Numbered from the stretch's first letter, positions 1 through 10,950 are shown. The stretch: DNA of 64,000 nucleotides from Cyrtodaria siliqua (GCA_037043455.1 JAWPHD010001809.1:186001-250000), one strand, 5' to 3'. The notes: generated by a model from the letters alone, not told the origin. Program-made: numbers and translations.

Positions 1-249
1 AAGCCAATATAAAATGTTTTTGCAGCAGATGAAGAAAAACATGTCATGTGTGTATTAAGGAAGTTGAACGTAACCACGAAAAAGCTGACACACAACTAAT
101 TATACACACAACGCAAAAATGTAAGAACGTATTTAGGTAAATCATAATTTCAGTCTCTCACAGCATAAAACCAACTGTGGACCGCTTATGGAAGAGGGAA
201 GGTTTTAAATGGCTATCAATATATGACCATATATATCATGCTCCAGTTA

Positions 250-540
250 TGTCCAAAGGCCGGAGCAGTTCCTTCATTTCACGCTTTCGCAGGTCGCGAC
301 AGCATGTCAACAGTATACGGGAAACTTCAAAGGAAAATGTCTAGATAGCATTCTTGGAGAATACTTGAAACTTTAACAGAAAGCATTGCTAACCTCGGCA
401 ACATTCCTTACAGTATTGATGAATCAGATTTTGATGCTTTGGGAGAATTTACAATTATGTAGGATAAATCAAGCCGTACACGGAAGGTAAATGAAGCCAG
501 GATACAACGCAGCTCTTCTATTACGCAATTGCACCAACAC
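250..540 (+). pseudogene. Decayed fragment of a large multicopy invertebrate ORF (C-terminal part)
   Basis: Read in shifting frames, the stretch gives CPKAGAVPSFHAFAGRDS, a stop near 347, then LGNIPYSIDESDFDALGEF, an in-frame stop, and DKSSRTRKVNEAR. The layout of a HAFAG-D-S block, then a SLGN-like block, then an (M)YDKSS...VNEAR block recalls the C-terminal region of uncharacterised multicopy proteins common in bivalve, coral and amphioxus genomes, recognised here from memory only. No intact frame remains, so this is a remnant. It may belong to the same broad family as the better preserved pieces at 14230-17203. Function unknown. Confidence 0.45.
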
Positions 541-1099
541 AAGCCACATGTAAATCCCACCCCTATATGGGTATTATAAAAATAGGTCATACGTACGTCA
601 TGGTGATATTTCATTTTAAAACGCCGAAAAGGTGTGGCCGGTTGCTATCATTATATTAGACGAGTTCAAGAAATCCTTTAGTTTAGTTACTGTGAATAGT
701 GAGAAAGTTGAATAGCTATATGTTTACAATACGCTATTGCAAAAGACAGTCTGATTGGCAGAAAATGTATACAGGAAGTCCCATGTCTAATGCATACATA
801 AGCATCGTGTTGATTGAATGAGAGACTAGGTGGTAAATTCAGTTATGTTTACTTGAATTTGTTATTTATTTCTGATTATTATTTAACATAGGTTTTATCC
901 ATATGATTTTGTTCTATGATATGGCAGAGTAAAAAGGAAAGTGTGTGATTTTCACAAATTTGTTTGGGGATTTCCTCAATTGTTAAGACAAATGCTATTA
1001 GTTATCATTAATTATTGAACAAAACAACAACATGTGATGATACGCAACTTTAAGTAAAGGATGTGCATGATGGGGTACTCAATTGTTCCCGTTTCGCCA
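541..1099. other. No recognisable feature
   Basis: AT-rich sequence with no open frame of note, no repeat shared with the rest of the window and no RNA gene signal that I can see. Confidence 0.5.
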
Positions 1100-1318
1100 T
1101 GAAATGAACTTTGTTTAACGGCTCTTAAAAGCGTTTGGTCTGATTTAGAAACGTCCCAGAGAGACGGGATGGATACATAGGAATCCGGAAACCTGACCTA
1201 CTCTTGCTATCGAACTGATTTCTAGGGTGTTTAACGTATTCGGAGGATAAACTCCGACACACGAGACCGCCTGGTCTACTTCCCCATCCGCCAGAAGAGG
1301 CTAAGGGAAATGTCAGTG
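1100..1318 (-). mobile_element. SINE, tRNA-Thr-headed family (SINE-T), head missing
   Basis: The sequence matches the body of the full-length copies at 20073-20391 and 30443-30745. Shared blocks are TTTAACGGCTC at the tail, CCCAGAGAGACGGGA, GGATACATAGGAATCC, and GAGGCTAAGGGAAA. It is inserted in minus orientation. The tRNA-derived head (A and B boxes) is absent, so the copy is 5' truncated, and it is the most diverged copy in the window. Confidence 0.75.
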
Positions 1319-2170
1319 GTAAAGGTGATGTTTGAACTCGCGTCTTCGTATTTCATGTCCACTATGTTATGTTGAGCCTCATATGTCACAAACCGCATTT
1401 TTCACACATGTGAAGAATACGTACCCAGTAAAACTGATACCAAAAGTTATAAATACCTCAGAATTTGATAAAATACATGTGTTACAAGAGTTCATGTTAA
1501 TTGGATTCTTAGTGCAAGATCGTGAGTCGGACGTCACGGTAGTAGAACCCATGCTGTAGTGGTTTACTAGACCTTATACTTCAACGTCGGTCGTGGCTCG
1601 AATCCCGCATTTGACAGGTTCGCCTGCGAAATTGCCCGTCTCTAATCTAAACACGGCAGATGGCACTGGTTTGAAATACATGAAATACACGCGTAACTCG
1701 ATAATCAAAAGGACTTGTTGCAATGGTGCAAACCTAGTAATTATTTCCATTTGATCAAAATCTTTTTCCGTCCAAATATAATTAACTATTCCATGGGTTG
1801 ATTTCGAATTCGTGTACACTGCATCTTCTATGTATGTTTCTCCTGCTGTGGTTATTTTCACCATATCAAATATGTCTGTAAACAGTGCACGAAATTGCAA
1901 GGGGTAAAAATAGCTTTGACCTTTGACCCGGTGTTAGTATACAGCTGAAGAAATGTTTTTTAGCAGATATTAAATCCCCTATTTCCTTGTTGATGTTTAA
2001 TAGCAGACATGTTTATTTACATGATAAAGTAAGTTTCTCAGAATTTTAATCAGGTTTGAGTTTTTAACAGGCACTTTACTGGAAGGGGCTTGGAGACTCA
2101 TTTACGCTATTATAACCAGCTCGCGGCGTCAACGCACAACATGTCCTTGATATGCATGAACATTAATATA

Positions 2171-2270
2171 TCATGGGTATGCATTTCAGATAGGGAATTC
2201 CAACCCTTGGTTCCGATAAAAACTCTTATACCTCCGGTTGGAATTCCCTATCTTCACTGGATACCCATGA
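2171..2270. repeat. 100-bp hairpin
   Basis: Arms of about 35 bp at 2171-2206 and 2236-2270 are inverted copies. Each holds TCATGGGTAT at its outer end and GATAGGGAATTCCAACC at its inner end, with a mismatched patch between. The loop is about 29 bp. No target duplication was identified. It could be a small foldback element or a simple palindrome. Confidence 0.75.
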
Positions 2271-2464
2271 AAGATTCTTATAGTCTATAACAATAGAGTT
2301 AATAACTACGGATAACTAGAACACTAACGTATAGATAACTACCGTTATGCTTATGATTGCCGTAAGTTATGGCATACTATTGCCAAACTGTGCAATAAAA
2401 CCAAGATTTTAAACATATGATGTGTTGATAATATAATCGGCATGTTTTGTGCTTAATGTGTCTC

Positions 2465-2766
2465 TTAAAGGGACACATGACAATCTGATTTTCTTTTTAA
2501 AAATCGCTGCGTCCCGTTTGTTGTTCTACTATATAAATTGCATTTATTTAACCATTAATTATAAGGATAGTATAAAGCAAACTTGTTTGGCGTTTAGTAA
2601 CTGTTAATTAAATTGCACCAAAAATATGTTAAAACCTACTGTAGAATAACGAAAAAAAAAATACTTCTATGCAAGCAGATTTAAGTAAAAATTATACTGG
2701 ATTAATAAATCGAGATGTTAATTTTAATGTTCGATATAAACTTCAATATTGCCATGTGTCCCTTTA
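2465..2766. mobile_element. TTAA-flanked MITE, copy 1
   Basis: A 302-bp element bounded by TTAA on both sides, with inverted ends TTAAAGGGACACATG and CATGTGTCCCTTTAA. Internal words GGCGTCCCG-like (here GCGTCCCGTTTG), CATTAATTATAA and TAATAAATCGAGA recur in the other copies. A TTAA target site fits piggyBac- or Kolobok-type transposition. No coding capacity, so non-autonomous. Confidence 0.85.
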
Positions 2767-3012
2767 ACTATTGACCTTTAGTGACGTAACTGTATGAAAA
2801 CATAACTGTAGGCAGGCAATCGGAATATAGACGGTTTGCCAGTTCTTGATTTTGCATTTTAAATTTATCTTTTATACACATAGTCTTGATCATCTTCGAC
2901 GCTTGATTGTAAATACAAACGTCTTGCCCGTTTGGGCAGAAATAAATTTGAAACTGGAAACAAGCAAATTTATTGAAGTTAAATCGAAATACAGTAACAT
3001 ATTTTAACATAT

Positions 3013-3707
3013 ATATACAGATGGTTCTAAAGATGGAGATAAGGTCGCTGCAGCAGCTGTTGTTATCTTTTCAGCTGAACTTAAGGCAATTCTGATGATG
3101 TCCATTTTGTAATCTTTTCTGGTTCTCTTTCATCTCTTCAAGCACTGGGTAATATGAAACATGATAACTCAGTTGTGCTTCAACTTTTAAAAAGGTACAA
3201 TTCTCTTATAGTTGATAATGTTATTATTTTCTGCTGGCTTCCAAATCATGTAGGAATACGTGGTAATGATAGTGCTGATAGTGCTGCTAAGGCAGCATTA
3301 GGTTTACATATATCTAATGCCAAATTACCTTATACTGATTTTAAAAGTTGTATTGACACATATATTCCTAACTATTGGCAATCCGCTTGGGATTTGTCAG
3401 TTAACAATAAACTCCATTCAATTGAACCGTTACTCGGGGAATGGCGTTCTTCTAGTAGACCCATCCGTCGAGAAGAAGTTGTTCTAGCCCGGTGCAGGAT
3501 AGGGCATACACGTTAAACTCATTCATATTCATATTTGGTGAGCAATTACCAGAATGTATACCCTATTTTGCACCGTTAACGGTCAAACACATCTTGTTGA
3601 AATGTGTAGACTTTGATCTTATGCGGCAAAGATACTACAATGTTAATACTATGAACGAGTTATTTGATACTATAGATTTTAGTCTTGTTTTAGATTTCTT
3701 GAAATAA
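3013..3707 (+). pseudogene. LINE ORF2 3' end with RNase H domain, frameshifted
   Basis: Translation starts with YTDGSKDGDKVAAAAVV, the usual start of a retrotransposon RNase H with its first catalytic Asp, and continues through SAELKAI with the catalytic Glu. After a small gap near 3100 come a SLSSLQAL block and FCWLPNHVGIRGNDSADSAA, which holds the third catalytic Asp (GNDSAD) and the conserved W-P-HVGI-GN motif. A further frameshift at about 3510 separates this from a cysteine-containing C-terminal tail (VKHILLKCVDFDLMR) that recalls the zinc-knuckle-like end of I/Jockey-type LINEs. At least two frame breaks make it inactive. The reverse transcriptase and endonuclease are missing, so the copy is 5' truncated. 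Confidence 0.85.
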
Positions 3708-3963
3708 ATCAGACTTTATAAATCGTTATAACATGTTCTTATATATATTTACTTGTTTATACACCCGTTGACGGGCATTTGTTGATTTACATATATACAT
3801 TTTATTACTACCGTATCATACCTTATTTGTAAATAGTTTTATCTTTATATATTTACATTAATTTTTAATTACTACTTTATTTCTTCATCTTTCGTCAGAT
3901 TTTGCGCACAATATGACCTATTTCGTATGTGTCGACGTGCCGTAAAACACCATTCATTCATTC
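3013..3963 (+). mobile_element. 5'-truncated non-LTR retrotransposon with RNase H (LINE-R), copy 1
   Basis: It includes the decayed ORF above and a 3' UTR of about 250 bp ending GACGTGCCGTAAAACACCAT followed by CATTC repeats. The same 3' UTR recurs at 45053-45296 and, inverted, at 47679-48242, which fixes the family. Clade assignment (I/Jockey-like) is by the RNase H and the cysteine-rich tail and is tentative. A second tail-like stretch with an ATTTGT repeat (to about 4050) follows and may be another element's end. Confidence 0.8.
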
Positions 3964-4147
3964 CTTCATATGTTCATGTAATTGTGTAGGCTTTAAACAT
4001 GTTTTATATGTTTAATTTCTCAATAAAGATATCTGTATTTGTATTTGTATATGCACATTTCATATGAACATGAACACAGACCTAATAACAATTTAATTTA
4101 TTAATATGTCTGTGACCTGAAGCACCTATGAAGGATTTCATTATATA

Positions 4148-4609
4148 CTGAAAGGAAAAAGAAACGCATAATCAAGAAATTGCCTATACTACACTAAATA
4201 TACACCTAATTCTACGTAATATTCCACATATATCTCAACGTGTTTTATACAAAAAGGGGCTACAACAAATTACAGAAAGGACAACTCTTTCATGTGGTAG
4301 ACCTTTTAATCAAAGTATACTTTGTTACACGCAATTAATAAATGTTGTGTTTCGCTTGAAAAAGTCTAGCTCTTTCAGTATTGTGTTTAATGTTACGAGA
4401 ATGCAACGTTTAAAGCATAAGTTTGCTCACCTACTTGAGCCAAATGCGCATTCTGTCGATAATGAAACGTTAAAGGGGTAACCGTTGGTGTGTTCGGTGC
4501 TGTTTTGACCTTATGCCTAATGTCGCCCTGTACCATTCGATTAGCAGTAGCATATTAAACATACAATATATAGCGAAAATACCCAGTATGCGTTTCTTTT
4601 TCCTTTCAG
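4148..4609. mobile_element. Tc1/mariner-type MITE
   Basis: A 462-bp element with perfect inverted ends starting CTGAAAGGAAAAAGAAACGC, at least 23 bp long, directly flanked by TA on both sides (4146-4147 and 4610-4611). TA target and end structure fit Tc1/mariner. No transposase is encoded. Confidence 0.85.
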
Positions 4610-4644
4610 TATGTATTCGGATTGACAGCAAACACGCTTCTCGT

Positions 4645-4732
4645 GATTATCTTATCATCCCTTATTTGTAAATAGTTACCTTACTGTAGTTACTACTAAT
4701 TATTACTACTTCATTTCTTCATCTTTCATCAC
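4645..4732 (+). mobile_element. LINE-R 3' UTR fragment
   Basis: Matches the LINE-R 3' UTR in order: TTATTTGTAAATAG, then TACTTCATTTCTTCATCTTT, then CATCA, as at 45165-45235. A SINE interrupts it directly at the right end. Confidence 0.65.
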
Positions 4733-4930
4733 CTCAGGGGCCTAGGAATCTTTATGTGAGGAAGCTATCCAGCTGGCTTGCGGAACGTCGGTGGTTCTAC
4801 CCAGGTGCCCGCCCGTGCACGAAAATTGCCCGGAGGGGCACCTGGGGTCTTCCTCCACCAGTGGAAGCTGGAAAGTCGCCATATGACCTTAGCTTTTGGT
4901 GCGACTATAAAGTCTAATTCAATTCAATTC
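4733..4930 (+). mobile_element. SINE-B (tRNA-headed, AATTC tail), copy 1
   Basis: Begins CCTCAGGGGCCTAGGAATC, carries a central TATCCAGCTGGCTTGCGG and GGTGGTTCTACCCAGGTGCC, and ends with a (AATTC)n tail. The inverted copy at 48397-48612 extends further 5' and shows a TGTTCGATCCCTC B-box-like motif, so the family probably has a tRNA-derived head; this copy starts just inside it. It sits in LINE-R 3' UTR sequence. Confidence 0.75.
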
Positions 4931-5130
4931 CTTTCTCTAACTAACTGCTACTTTGTTTTTACAAAACATCTTGGGATTTCTTTGGAATGTTATGTGGAAT
5001 TAAGTGTGCAGTATATAAAATATATAGCAGAAATTCCCGTGTTGCGTTTTCGTATCTCTTGAGTGTAGTTTATATGCGTAACTTTAAATTTTCCAATAGT
5101 TCAATTACCCCTTATGACCTATTTCGTATG

Positions 5131-5190
5131 TTTTCGCTATATATTGTATAATACGCTACTGCTAATCGCATGGTACAGGGTGACATTGGC
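5131..5190 (-). mobile_element. Inverted fragment of the 4148-4609 MITE
   Basis: The stretch around CGCTATATATTG and GTACAGGGTGACAT is the inverted, diverged match of 4515-4578 in the neighbouring mariner-type MITE. No terminus is preserved. Sequence just before it (ATGACCTATTTCGTATG) matches the LINE-R 3' UTR, so the area is a mosaic of broken elements. Confidence 0.6.
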
Positions 5191-5656
5191 CTCCAATTTG
5201 TCGTTCGGCAACAGTTCATTTAGAGTTTAATACCGCTTTAAATTAAATATCCTCTTATACTGATTATAAATGTTCACATGTGTTTATTACTTATCTGGTA
5301 CTTTGATCTTGTCATTGTTATATGTTACTTAATACTGTCAGGTATTTGTGTCAACAGCTTATAAAATAGGCGAGGTTTTGTCGTTATGTTTAATGCGAAA
5401 GAAGTAATAAACGAACACAATGCTATTAACATTGTTGTTCTAGGTTTGGGATATATGACCGGCCGCTGACACTGATATAAAATGGAGGAACATTTAACCA
5501 AATTCCAACATTTGAAACTATACGTTGAATGCGCTCTTTAGTAAACTATATTTCAGATATTTCACTTATTGCATTTTGCAGTTTGGGTTGGAAAGTGAAA
5601 ACTGTTTGCAAAAGGGGTAGAACTGCAACAGCTCATGCAAAACACGTGATGTTTTT

Positions 5657-5914
5657 TCTTTGTTTGTATGGTGTTTTACGTCAGTTTCAACACATGTGAG
5701 GTTATAATCTAAGACGGTCAATCTTTTTTGTTTCTGTTTGGTACAGGCAGACCACCCACTTTTCCTGGTTAGAACCAGTACTGTACACCTCCCGCCATCC
5801 TTAAGAATCGACATTTCCTCACTTACAAGTCGAGCTCCCAGTGGGATTCGAACCCGCAGCGGTGAGAGGCGAGAACGTTTACAAAGCAACGCCGTCAACC
5901 CCTCGGCCACGGAC
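5657..5914 (-). mobile_element. SINE-A (tRNA-headed), near full length
   Basis: On the minus strand it opens with a tRNA-like head: GTCCGTGGCCGAGGGGTT (A-box region) and GGGTTCGAATCCCACTGGG (B box GGTTCGAATCC). The body holds CGATTCTTAAGGATGGCGGG, TACTGGTTCTAACCAGG and GGTGGTCTGCC, and the 3' end reads GACGTAAAACACCATACAAAC. A short direct repeat ATGTTTTT at 5649-5656 and 5915-5922 is a likely target duplication. Related copies lie at 10606, 19756, 26810 and 42485. Confidence 0.85.
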
Positions 5915-5922
5915 ATGTTTTT

Positions 5923-7114
5923 GCGATAAAGGACTGACTAAAGTCCAGACAACTGTTAAATCCATTGCAAAATGATTAGCATTTGTTTAAAAGGACACAC
6001 GCAACTGTATTGCGAAACAAAACAGAACTTTGATTTGAAAAGGTCACTCTACGCTAATTAAATTAAAATAATCATGACTAATTAATGCTTTTGTACTACA
6101 CTATATATATAATAAGATATACATCTGTACTGACACTTTACTATATACTACTGAGACTATTACCAGTACTTTATTTTTTTCTATTATATGCTAAGTGTTG
6201 GTGGTCTAGTATTTCTTTTGTGATGCTACGGGCGTCAGTGCATAACTATATTAACTGGTAAAGTGTACGAAATCGTTCCCATTCTACAAGTCTTGCAACT
6301 TACAATTCATTTTCATGAACTGGAAAAATCTTAACAACGAAAAATATACAAACTGCGCAAATAACGTTTTCGCTTTTAGTTTTGACAAGTTGAAACCGGA
6401 AACACATGTCCATAATTATTATTATTTTTTATTATAGTATTTTTTACCATCCACATTTAATTCTTTATATATTTATTTATTTATTTGCTAATTTACTGTT
6501 TTTCTGTCGTTCTGTATAACTGAGATAGAAGATGCAGCCAATTAGAAACGATACCATAATCTCGATAAAATGGCTGCAAAAACAAATTTTAAAAGAAAGG
6601 TTCCTTCTAGACGTTTGTCTTGAAAACAAGCAAGCGTTGCAGATGATCTAGACTATTTCGCTGTTATTATAACTGTTTTATTCACAGCACTTATCTTAAT
6701 GCATGTATTTATGACTTTTTCACGTTAATGACATACATGTTATTTATGAATGTTTACCATGAAGGAAGTCTTGAGTTAGTTTAAATCAAAATTCATAGTT
6801 TTGGAAGTGTTGTGTTAGCTTTGGTCTCCAACTGTACCGCCTCTATATTTGCTGTCATCTTAAAAGTTCAAAACATAGCTATTTAGTATGTCTTTTACAC
6901 ATAATAAAAACTACGCTTTCTTTGATTTTAGAATTGCAACTGTCTAGTGGCCCAGTTCTATTACGGAATATGAAAACGAAAACAAACACTGTTAAGAGGC
7001 AATAAATGAACGAACCTAGTGATGTTATTTAATATGCATTCCATGGGTATGCAGACCTATATCAGCACGAAGGGGTGAACAAACATATGCCGAAGTAATT
7101 ATTATTATTATTTT
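5923..7114. other. No recognisable feature
   Basis: AT-rich sequence with short TTTA runs near 6460 and no open frame, tRNA, or repeat that I can link to other parts of the window. Confidence 0.5.
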
Positions 7115-7119
7115 CTTTG

Positions 7120-7262
7120 TTTGGTGTTATACGTCATTGTCAACACATGTAAGCTCTATATGACAGTCGATTTTTTTGTGGTGGAGGCAGACTACCAACT
7201 TTTCCTGGGTAGAACCAGAACTGTATACCTCCCGCCATCCGTAAGAATCGGCATACTTATGC
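7120..7262 (-). mobile_element. SINE-A, 3' half only
   Basis: Contains the SINE-A 3' half: TGGTGTTATACGTCATTGTC, GTGGTGGAGGCAGACTACC, TTTTCCTGGGTAGAACCAG and CCATCCGTAAGAATCG. The tRNA-like head is missing, so it is a 5'-truncated minus-strand copy. Confidence 0.75.
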
Positions 7263-7279
7263 CGTTATGGGTTCAATGA

Positions 7280-7400
7280 TGAAAGTATTTACGCTAACTC
7301 AGTGGATAGGCCAAGGGTTAAGAGCTACAATCCTCTGCACGGCACGCGTGGGTTCGCTCCCGGGCGCGGGGCATGTCTGATGGGAAACTTCATCTCGTCT
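7280..7400 (+). mobile_element. SINE-E head (tRNA-derived)
   Basis: Shows an A-box-like GCTAACTCAGTGGATAGG and, about 55 bp later, a B-box-like GTGGGTTCGCTCCCGGG, followed by GTCTGATGGGAAACTTCATC. The same order of words is found inverted at 20405-20511 and 10805-10905. The 23-bp satellite at 20506-21406 matches its A-box end. Confidence 0.65.
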
Positions 7401-7404
7401 TCTT

Positions 7405-8268
7405 GTGAGGTTAACCTTATTATTATAATGTATTTCATTCATATTTCTGTAGATTCCTTTAGTGAGTTGAAATCAGTTTACTTTTGCCTTGCCTTTTATA
7501 TAATGATTTACACCTTAGAGTGAGATGTTTGTATTTTTAGATTATTTCTACTTTTTAAAGACCAAATCATCGTAATAAAAGGATCATAAAACGTTTCGTT
7601 TATAGGCCAGTCTTTAAAGAAACACTAACACATTTTAAAACGTATTCCATTTCTTATCTTTATTGCCCAACTATTAGCATAATATTATATTTTTACACGT
7701 CACATAAAATGCTAATCATTACCTTAAGAGGTTCGGGATTGTTTTTATTAAACCTTATTTAAAACTGTTTAATGCCGTTTATAGGAGCTAGTATCACATT
7801 ATTGTACGATATGTTCAGACAAAGCTTAGTATTATCGATTTTGAAATCTTACTTTATTCATAACTTTCACATGACATCACCAAACTAATTTGACCAATCA
7901 GTGATCAATATAATAAAACACGTCCACATTCTGGTAGGGGTAAACTCGGTGTTTATCGTTGATGCTCAAGTGACTTTAGCCTTTCATATAAGTAATTTGT
8001 AGTGGTAATTATTTTAAAATCTCTGTTTTTTATGTACAGCTATGCATCTTCTTCTGATGCTGCCTGGTTTTAAAACACCAATATGGATACATTTTAATTA
8101 AATCATGGTCTACTATGCTGTTGTTTTAATATGGAGATTGAGGATAAAGTCCTAGTAAACCCCTTGTTTCACCTACCGAATATCTCAACATCTCGGAAAT
8201 TAGTAACTAATGACAGGATGGATGTGAGAGTTATGAATAAAATGTATGTAAGTAACGTTAAATTCAGT
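7405..8268. other. No recognisable feature
   Basis: AT-rich, no coding signal and no clear repeat. Confidence 0.5.
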
Positions 8269-8579
8269 TTAAAGGGACTCATGGCAATCTTGAAGTTGTT
8301 ATCAAGCATTAAAATTAGCTTCTCCATGTATTAATCCAGTATAATGTTTACTTAAAAACTGATCGCATATAATTAAATACAATTTTGTGTTTTCACTTTT
8401 TCGTCTTATTCTTCCAAAGGTTTAAATATATTATTGGTGCAATATTATCGACAGTTAGTAATATTCAAAAATAATTTGTTATAATATTCTTATAATTAAT
8501 ATTAATGAATGAACAAATGCAACTTATGTATAACAAACGCTTGTTTTTAAAAAATCAAGATTGACGCGTGTCCCTTTAA
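8269..8579. mobile_element. TTAA-flanked MITE, copy 2 (inverted orientation)
   Basis: 311 bp between TTAA sites; ends AAAGGGACTCATGGCAATCTT and, inverted, GTGTCCCTTTAA. The internal order is opposite to copy 1 (TTAATCCAGTATAAT near the left, ATTAATGAATGAAC near the right), so it is inserted the other way round. No coding capacity. Confidence 0.85.
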
Positions 8580-9204
8580 GCGTCATATAAGGCCTTTCAG
8601 GAACTGTTTGCTGTATATTATTATGCAATTGCAGTTATTTTTTAATGAACGCAGATACAACATCCCATGGCATGGCAACGTATACAAAATCACTAAAACA
8701 TGATAAATATACGCGTCCGTGTGTTTGTTTATAATAACAGCTGTGACAAAAAAAGATTTATATAACACATTTTTTGAACACTTTGAATTATTAACTAACA
8801 ACACCCGTAGTTAAATATGGATTTTGTAGCTTTAAGCAGAGACTGGTTAACATTTTTTTCCGATTGCAAACATGAACGTGAAGTTGGCAGTAGCAGTAGC
8901 AGTCACTGCTAATGCTACTGCTACTGTCACTGCTACTGCTACTGATATAACTTTGCCGTATGTGCGCCCAGCGCGCTGACATTTTCTGGACGTCTGTGCC
9001 TTGGTTAGCTACTGCTACGGCTGTTACTGTTACTTCTGCTGAGGGTTGTGTATAAAACATGAAGATTAAAAAGAGAAACTAACTGCTTCTATGAACTACT
9101 GCTACTGCTCCTACTACTAGCAGTAGCTGAAAAGTTACAGCAATAACGGTAGAGAACAAAACAAATAAACCATGACATTTTTTGGCGAAGCGGTTGTGTA
9201 GACA

Positions 9205-9440
9205 TATGATATGGTTGCGAAAGGGGTTGTCTGTTAAACATGATGTGGGAAAGTAGAAAAAACATATTTGCGCAAAGAAAACATACTTGAGATGAGTATA
9301 CCTATTGAGATAGTCCTCTGCTGCTGCTAAAGCTGGTTGCAAAAGGGGTTGTCTGTTAAACATAATGGTGGGAATTAGAAACAACATACTTGCGCAAAGA
9401 AAACATACTTGCGATGAGTCTACCTACTGAGATGGTGCTC
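9205..9440. repeat. Imperfect direct duplication of about 130 bp
   Basis: Two copies, roughly 9205-9320 and 9336-9440, share AAAGGGGTTGTCTGTTAAAC, TTGCGCAAAGAAAACATACTT and GATGAGT-TACCTA-TGAGAT. They lie inside the 8872-10263 element and differ by point changes and small indels. Confidence 0.8.
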
Positions 9441-9689
9441 TACTGCTTGCTACTGCTGCTACTGCTGCTACTGCTGCTACTGCTGGCAGTAGTTAGCAGT
9501 ATCAGTAGCTACTGGCAGTAGCAGTAGCAGTGTCAGAAGCAGTAGCAGTATCAGTGGCAGTAGCAGAGGAAAATTAACCATAAATGTTGGCTTCCTCCGG
9601 AAAACGTAAACAAATTATCGTCCACACACACACACACCGCCCCACACACTTATTCCTGGGTAGAATCAGTAGTGTATACCTCCCGCTAT

Positions 9690-10240
9690 TCGTAGCAGTA
9701 GCAGTAGCAGTGGCAGTAGCAGTGGCAGTGGCAGTAGCAGTGGCAGTGGCAGTGGCAGTAGCAGTAGCAGTGGCAGTGGCAGTGGCAGTGGCACAGTGGC
9801 AGTGGCAGTGTCAGTGTCAGTGGCAGTGTCAGTGTCAGTGGCAGTGGCAGTGGTAGTAGCAGTAGCAGTGGCAGTGGCAGTGGCAGTATCAGCAGCAGTG
9901 GCAGTGGCGGTGGCAGTGGCAGTGGCAGTAGCAGTGGCAGTGACAGTAGCAGTAGCGGTGGCAGTGGCAGTGGTAGGCAGTGGCAGTGGCATTGGTATTG
10001 GCACTGTCAGTGGCAGTGGCAGTGACAATGGCAATGGCAGTGGCAGTGGCAGCGGCAGTGGCAGTAGCAGTAGCAGTATCAGTGGCAGTATCAGTAGCAG
10101 TGGCAGTAGCAGTAGCAGTAGCAGTAGCGGTAGCAGTGGCAGTAGCAGTGACAGTAGCAGTGGCAGTGGCAGTAGCAGTAGCAGTAGCAGGGGCAGTAGC
10201 AGTAGCAGTAGCAGTGGCAGTAGCAGTGGCAGTAGCTACT
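9690..10240. repeat. (CAGTRG)n microsatellite, about 550 bp
   Basis: A nearly uninterrupted run of hexamers CAGTAG, CAGTGG and variants such as CAGTGT and CAGTAT. It is long enough to open spurious frames on both strands with Ser-Gly, Ala-Val and Ala-Thr repeats. It seems to be an expansion of the CAGTAG words already present in the element's inverted ends. Confidence 0.95.
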
Positions 10241-10605
10241 GATACTGCCAACTTCACGTTCATTTGCAAAACAACAACTCAAACAATCTGAGGTGTGGAG
10301 CCAGTCTGCATGGTTATTAATTACATGTAGCGTATATCTGTTCGTCACAGGCAACAGACACGGCTTGTTTATACATGTTATAAACAAAAATATAAACACA
10401 AGATGCTCAGAAAGTAAACATAATCAATGCATGTGCTGGCTATGTAAACAATACTTCATGGAATGAGAAACCATCGTCTGGCTCGTAGAAGACCTATGTC
10501 AGTGTAAATCATATTCCAGCATGTGAATAAGACGCGTACACGATGTTCAAGCAAGTTCATGAATCAAATAAAATGGTGCTTTATGTCCCGTTATAAAACC
10601 CCATT

Positions 10606-10775
10606 TCCGGGGCCGAGATAGCAAAGAGTCTAGAATGTCTCGCCTCTCAGCGCTGTGGGATCGAATCTCATTGGGAGCTCGACTTGTCAAGATTCTTACG
10701 GATGTCGCGAGGTATACAGTACTGGTTCTACCCAGGAAATGGGGTGGTCTGCCTCCACCACAAAAAAAACACAAT
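10606..10775 (+). mobile_element. SINE-A, 3' end shortened
   Basis: Plus-strand copy with GGGGCCGAGATAG head, CGCCTCTCAGCGCTG, a mutated B box GGGATCGAATCTC, GGGAGCTCGACTTGTC, the central TACTGGTTCTACCCAGG and GGTGGTCTGCCTCCACC, then an A-rich stretch. Confidence 0.8.
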
Positions 10776-10804
10776 TAAAAAAAAAGTTACCGCTATCGCA
10801 TCTT

Positions 10805-10905
10805 ATTTTTTTAATTTTGGGACAGCAACCTCGGAGGTAGATCATGACATGAAGGAAGTAGTTTCCCATCAGACGTGCCCCCGCCTGGGAGCGAACTAAC
10901 GCTTA
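10805..10905 (-). mobile_element. SINE-E fragment
   Basis: Inverted match to the SINE-E body: GTTTCCCATCAGACGTGCCC and CCGCCTGGGAGCGAAC (inverted B-box-like GTTCGCTCCC). It lies directly after a SINE-A copy, as does the SINE-E piece at 7280, so the two families may travel as a composite. Confidence 0.55.
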
Positions 10906-10950
10906 GATTACAATTAAAAAGGATACTGATGTCGTATTGAGGGTTCTGTT

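Larger units (their letters stand above)
8872..10263. mobile_element. DNA-transposon-like element with CAGTRG interior
   Basis: The inverted ends start ATGAACGTGAAGTTGGCAGT at 8872 and close with the inverted copy at 10263. Flanks are 8-bp direct repeats with one mismatch: TTGCAAAC at 8864-8871 and TTGCAAAA at 10264-10271. An 8-bp duplication is the pattern of hAT-like transposons, though the terminal bases are not diagnostic. The interior holds short CAGTAG/CTACTG runs, a duplicated block (9205-9440), a SINE-A scrap near 9640-9690 and a 550-bp CAGTRG array. No transposase. A shorter relative with the same ends is at 47183-47509. Confidence 0.8.

Noticed and set aside
1574..1900. Open frame of 108 codons on the minus strand
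   Set aside because: Composition is protein-like but I recognise no domain and see no splice or promoter context; support is too weak for a gene call.
9584..10399. Several overlapping open frames on both strands with Ser-Gly, Ala-Val, Ala-Thr or Cys-His repeats
   Set aside because: They are translations of the CAGTRG microsatellite; hexamer repeats stay open in all frames. No domain or start context.
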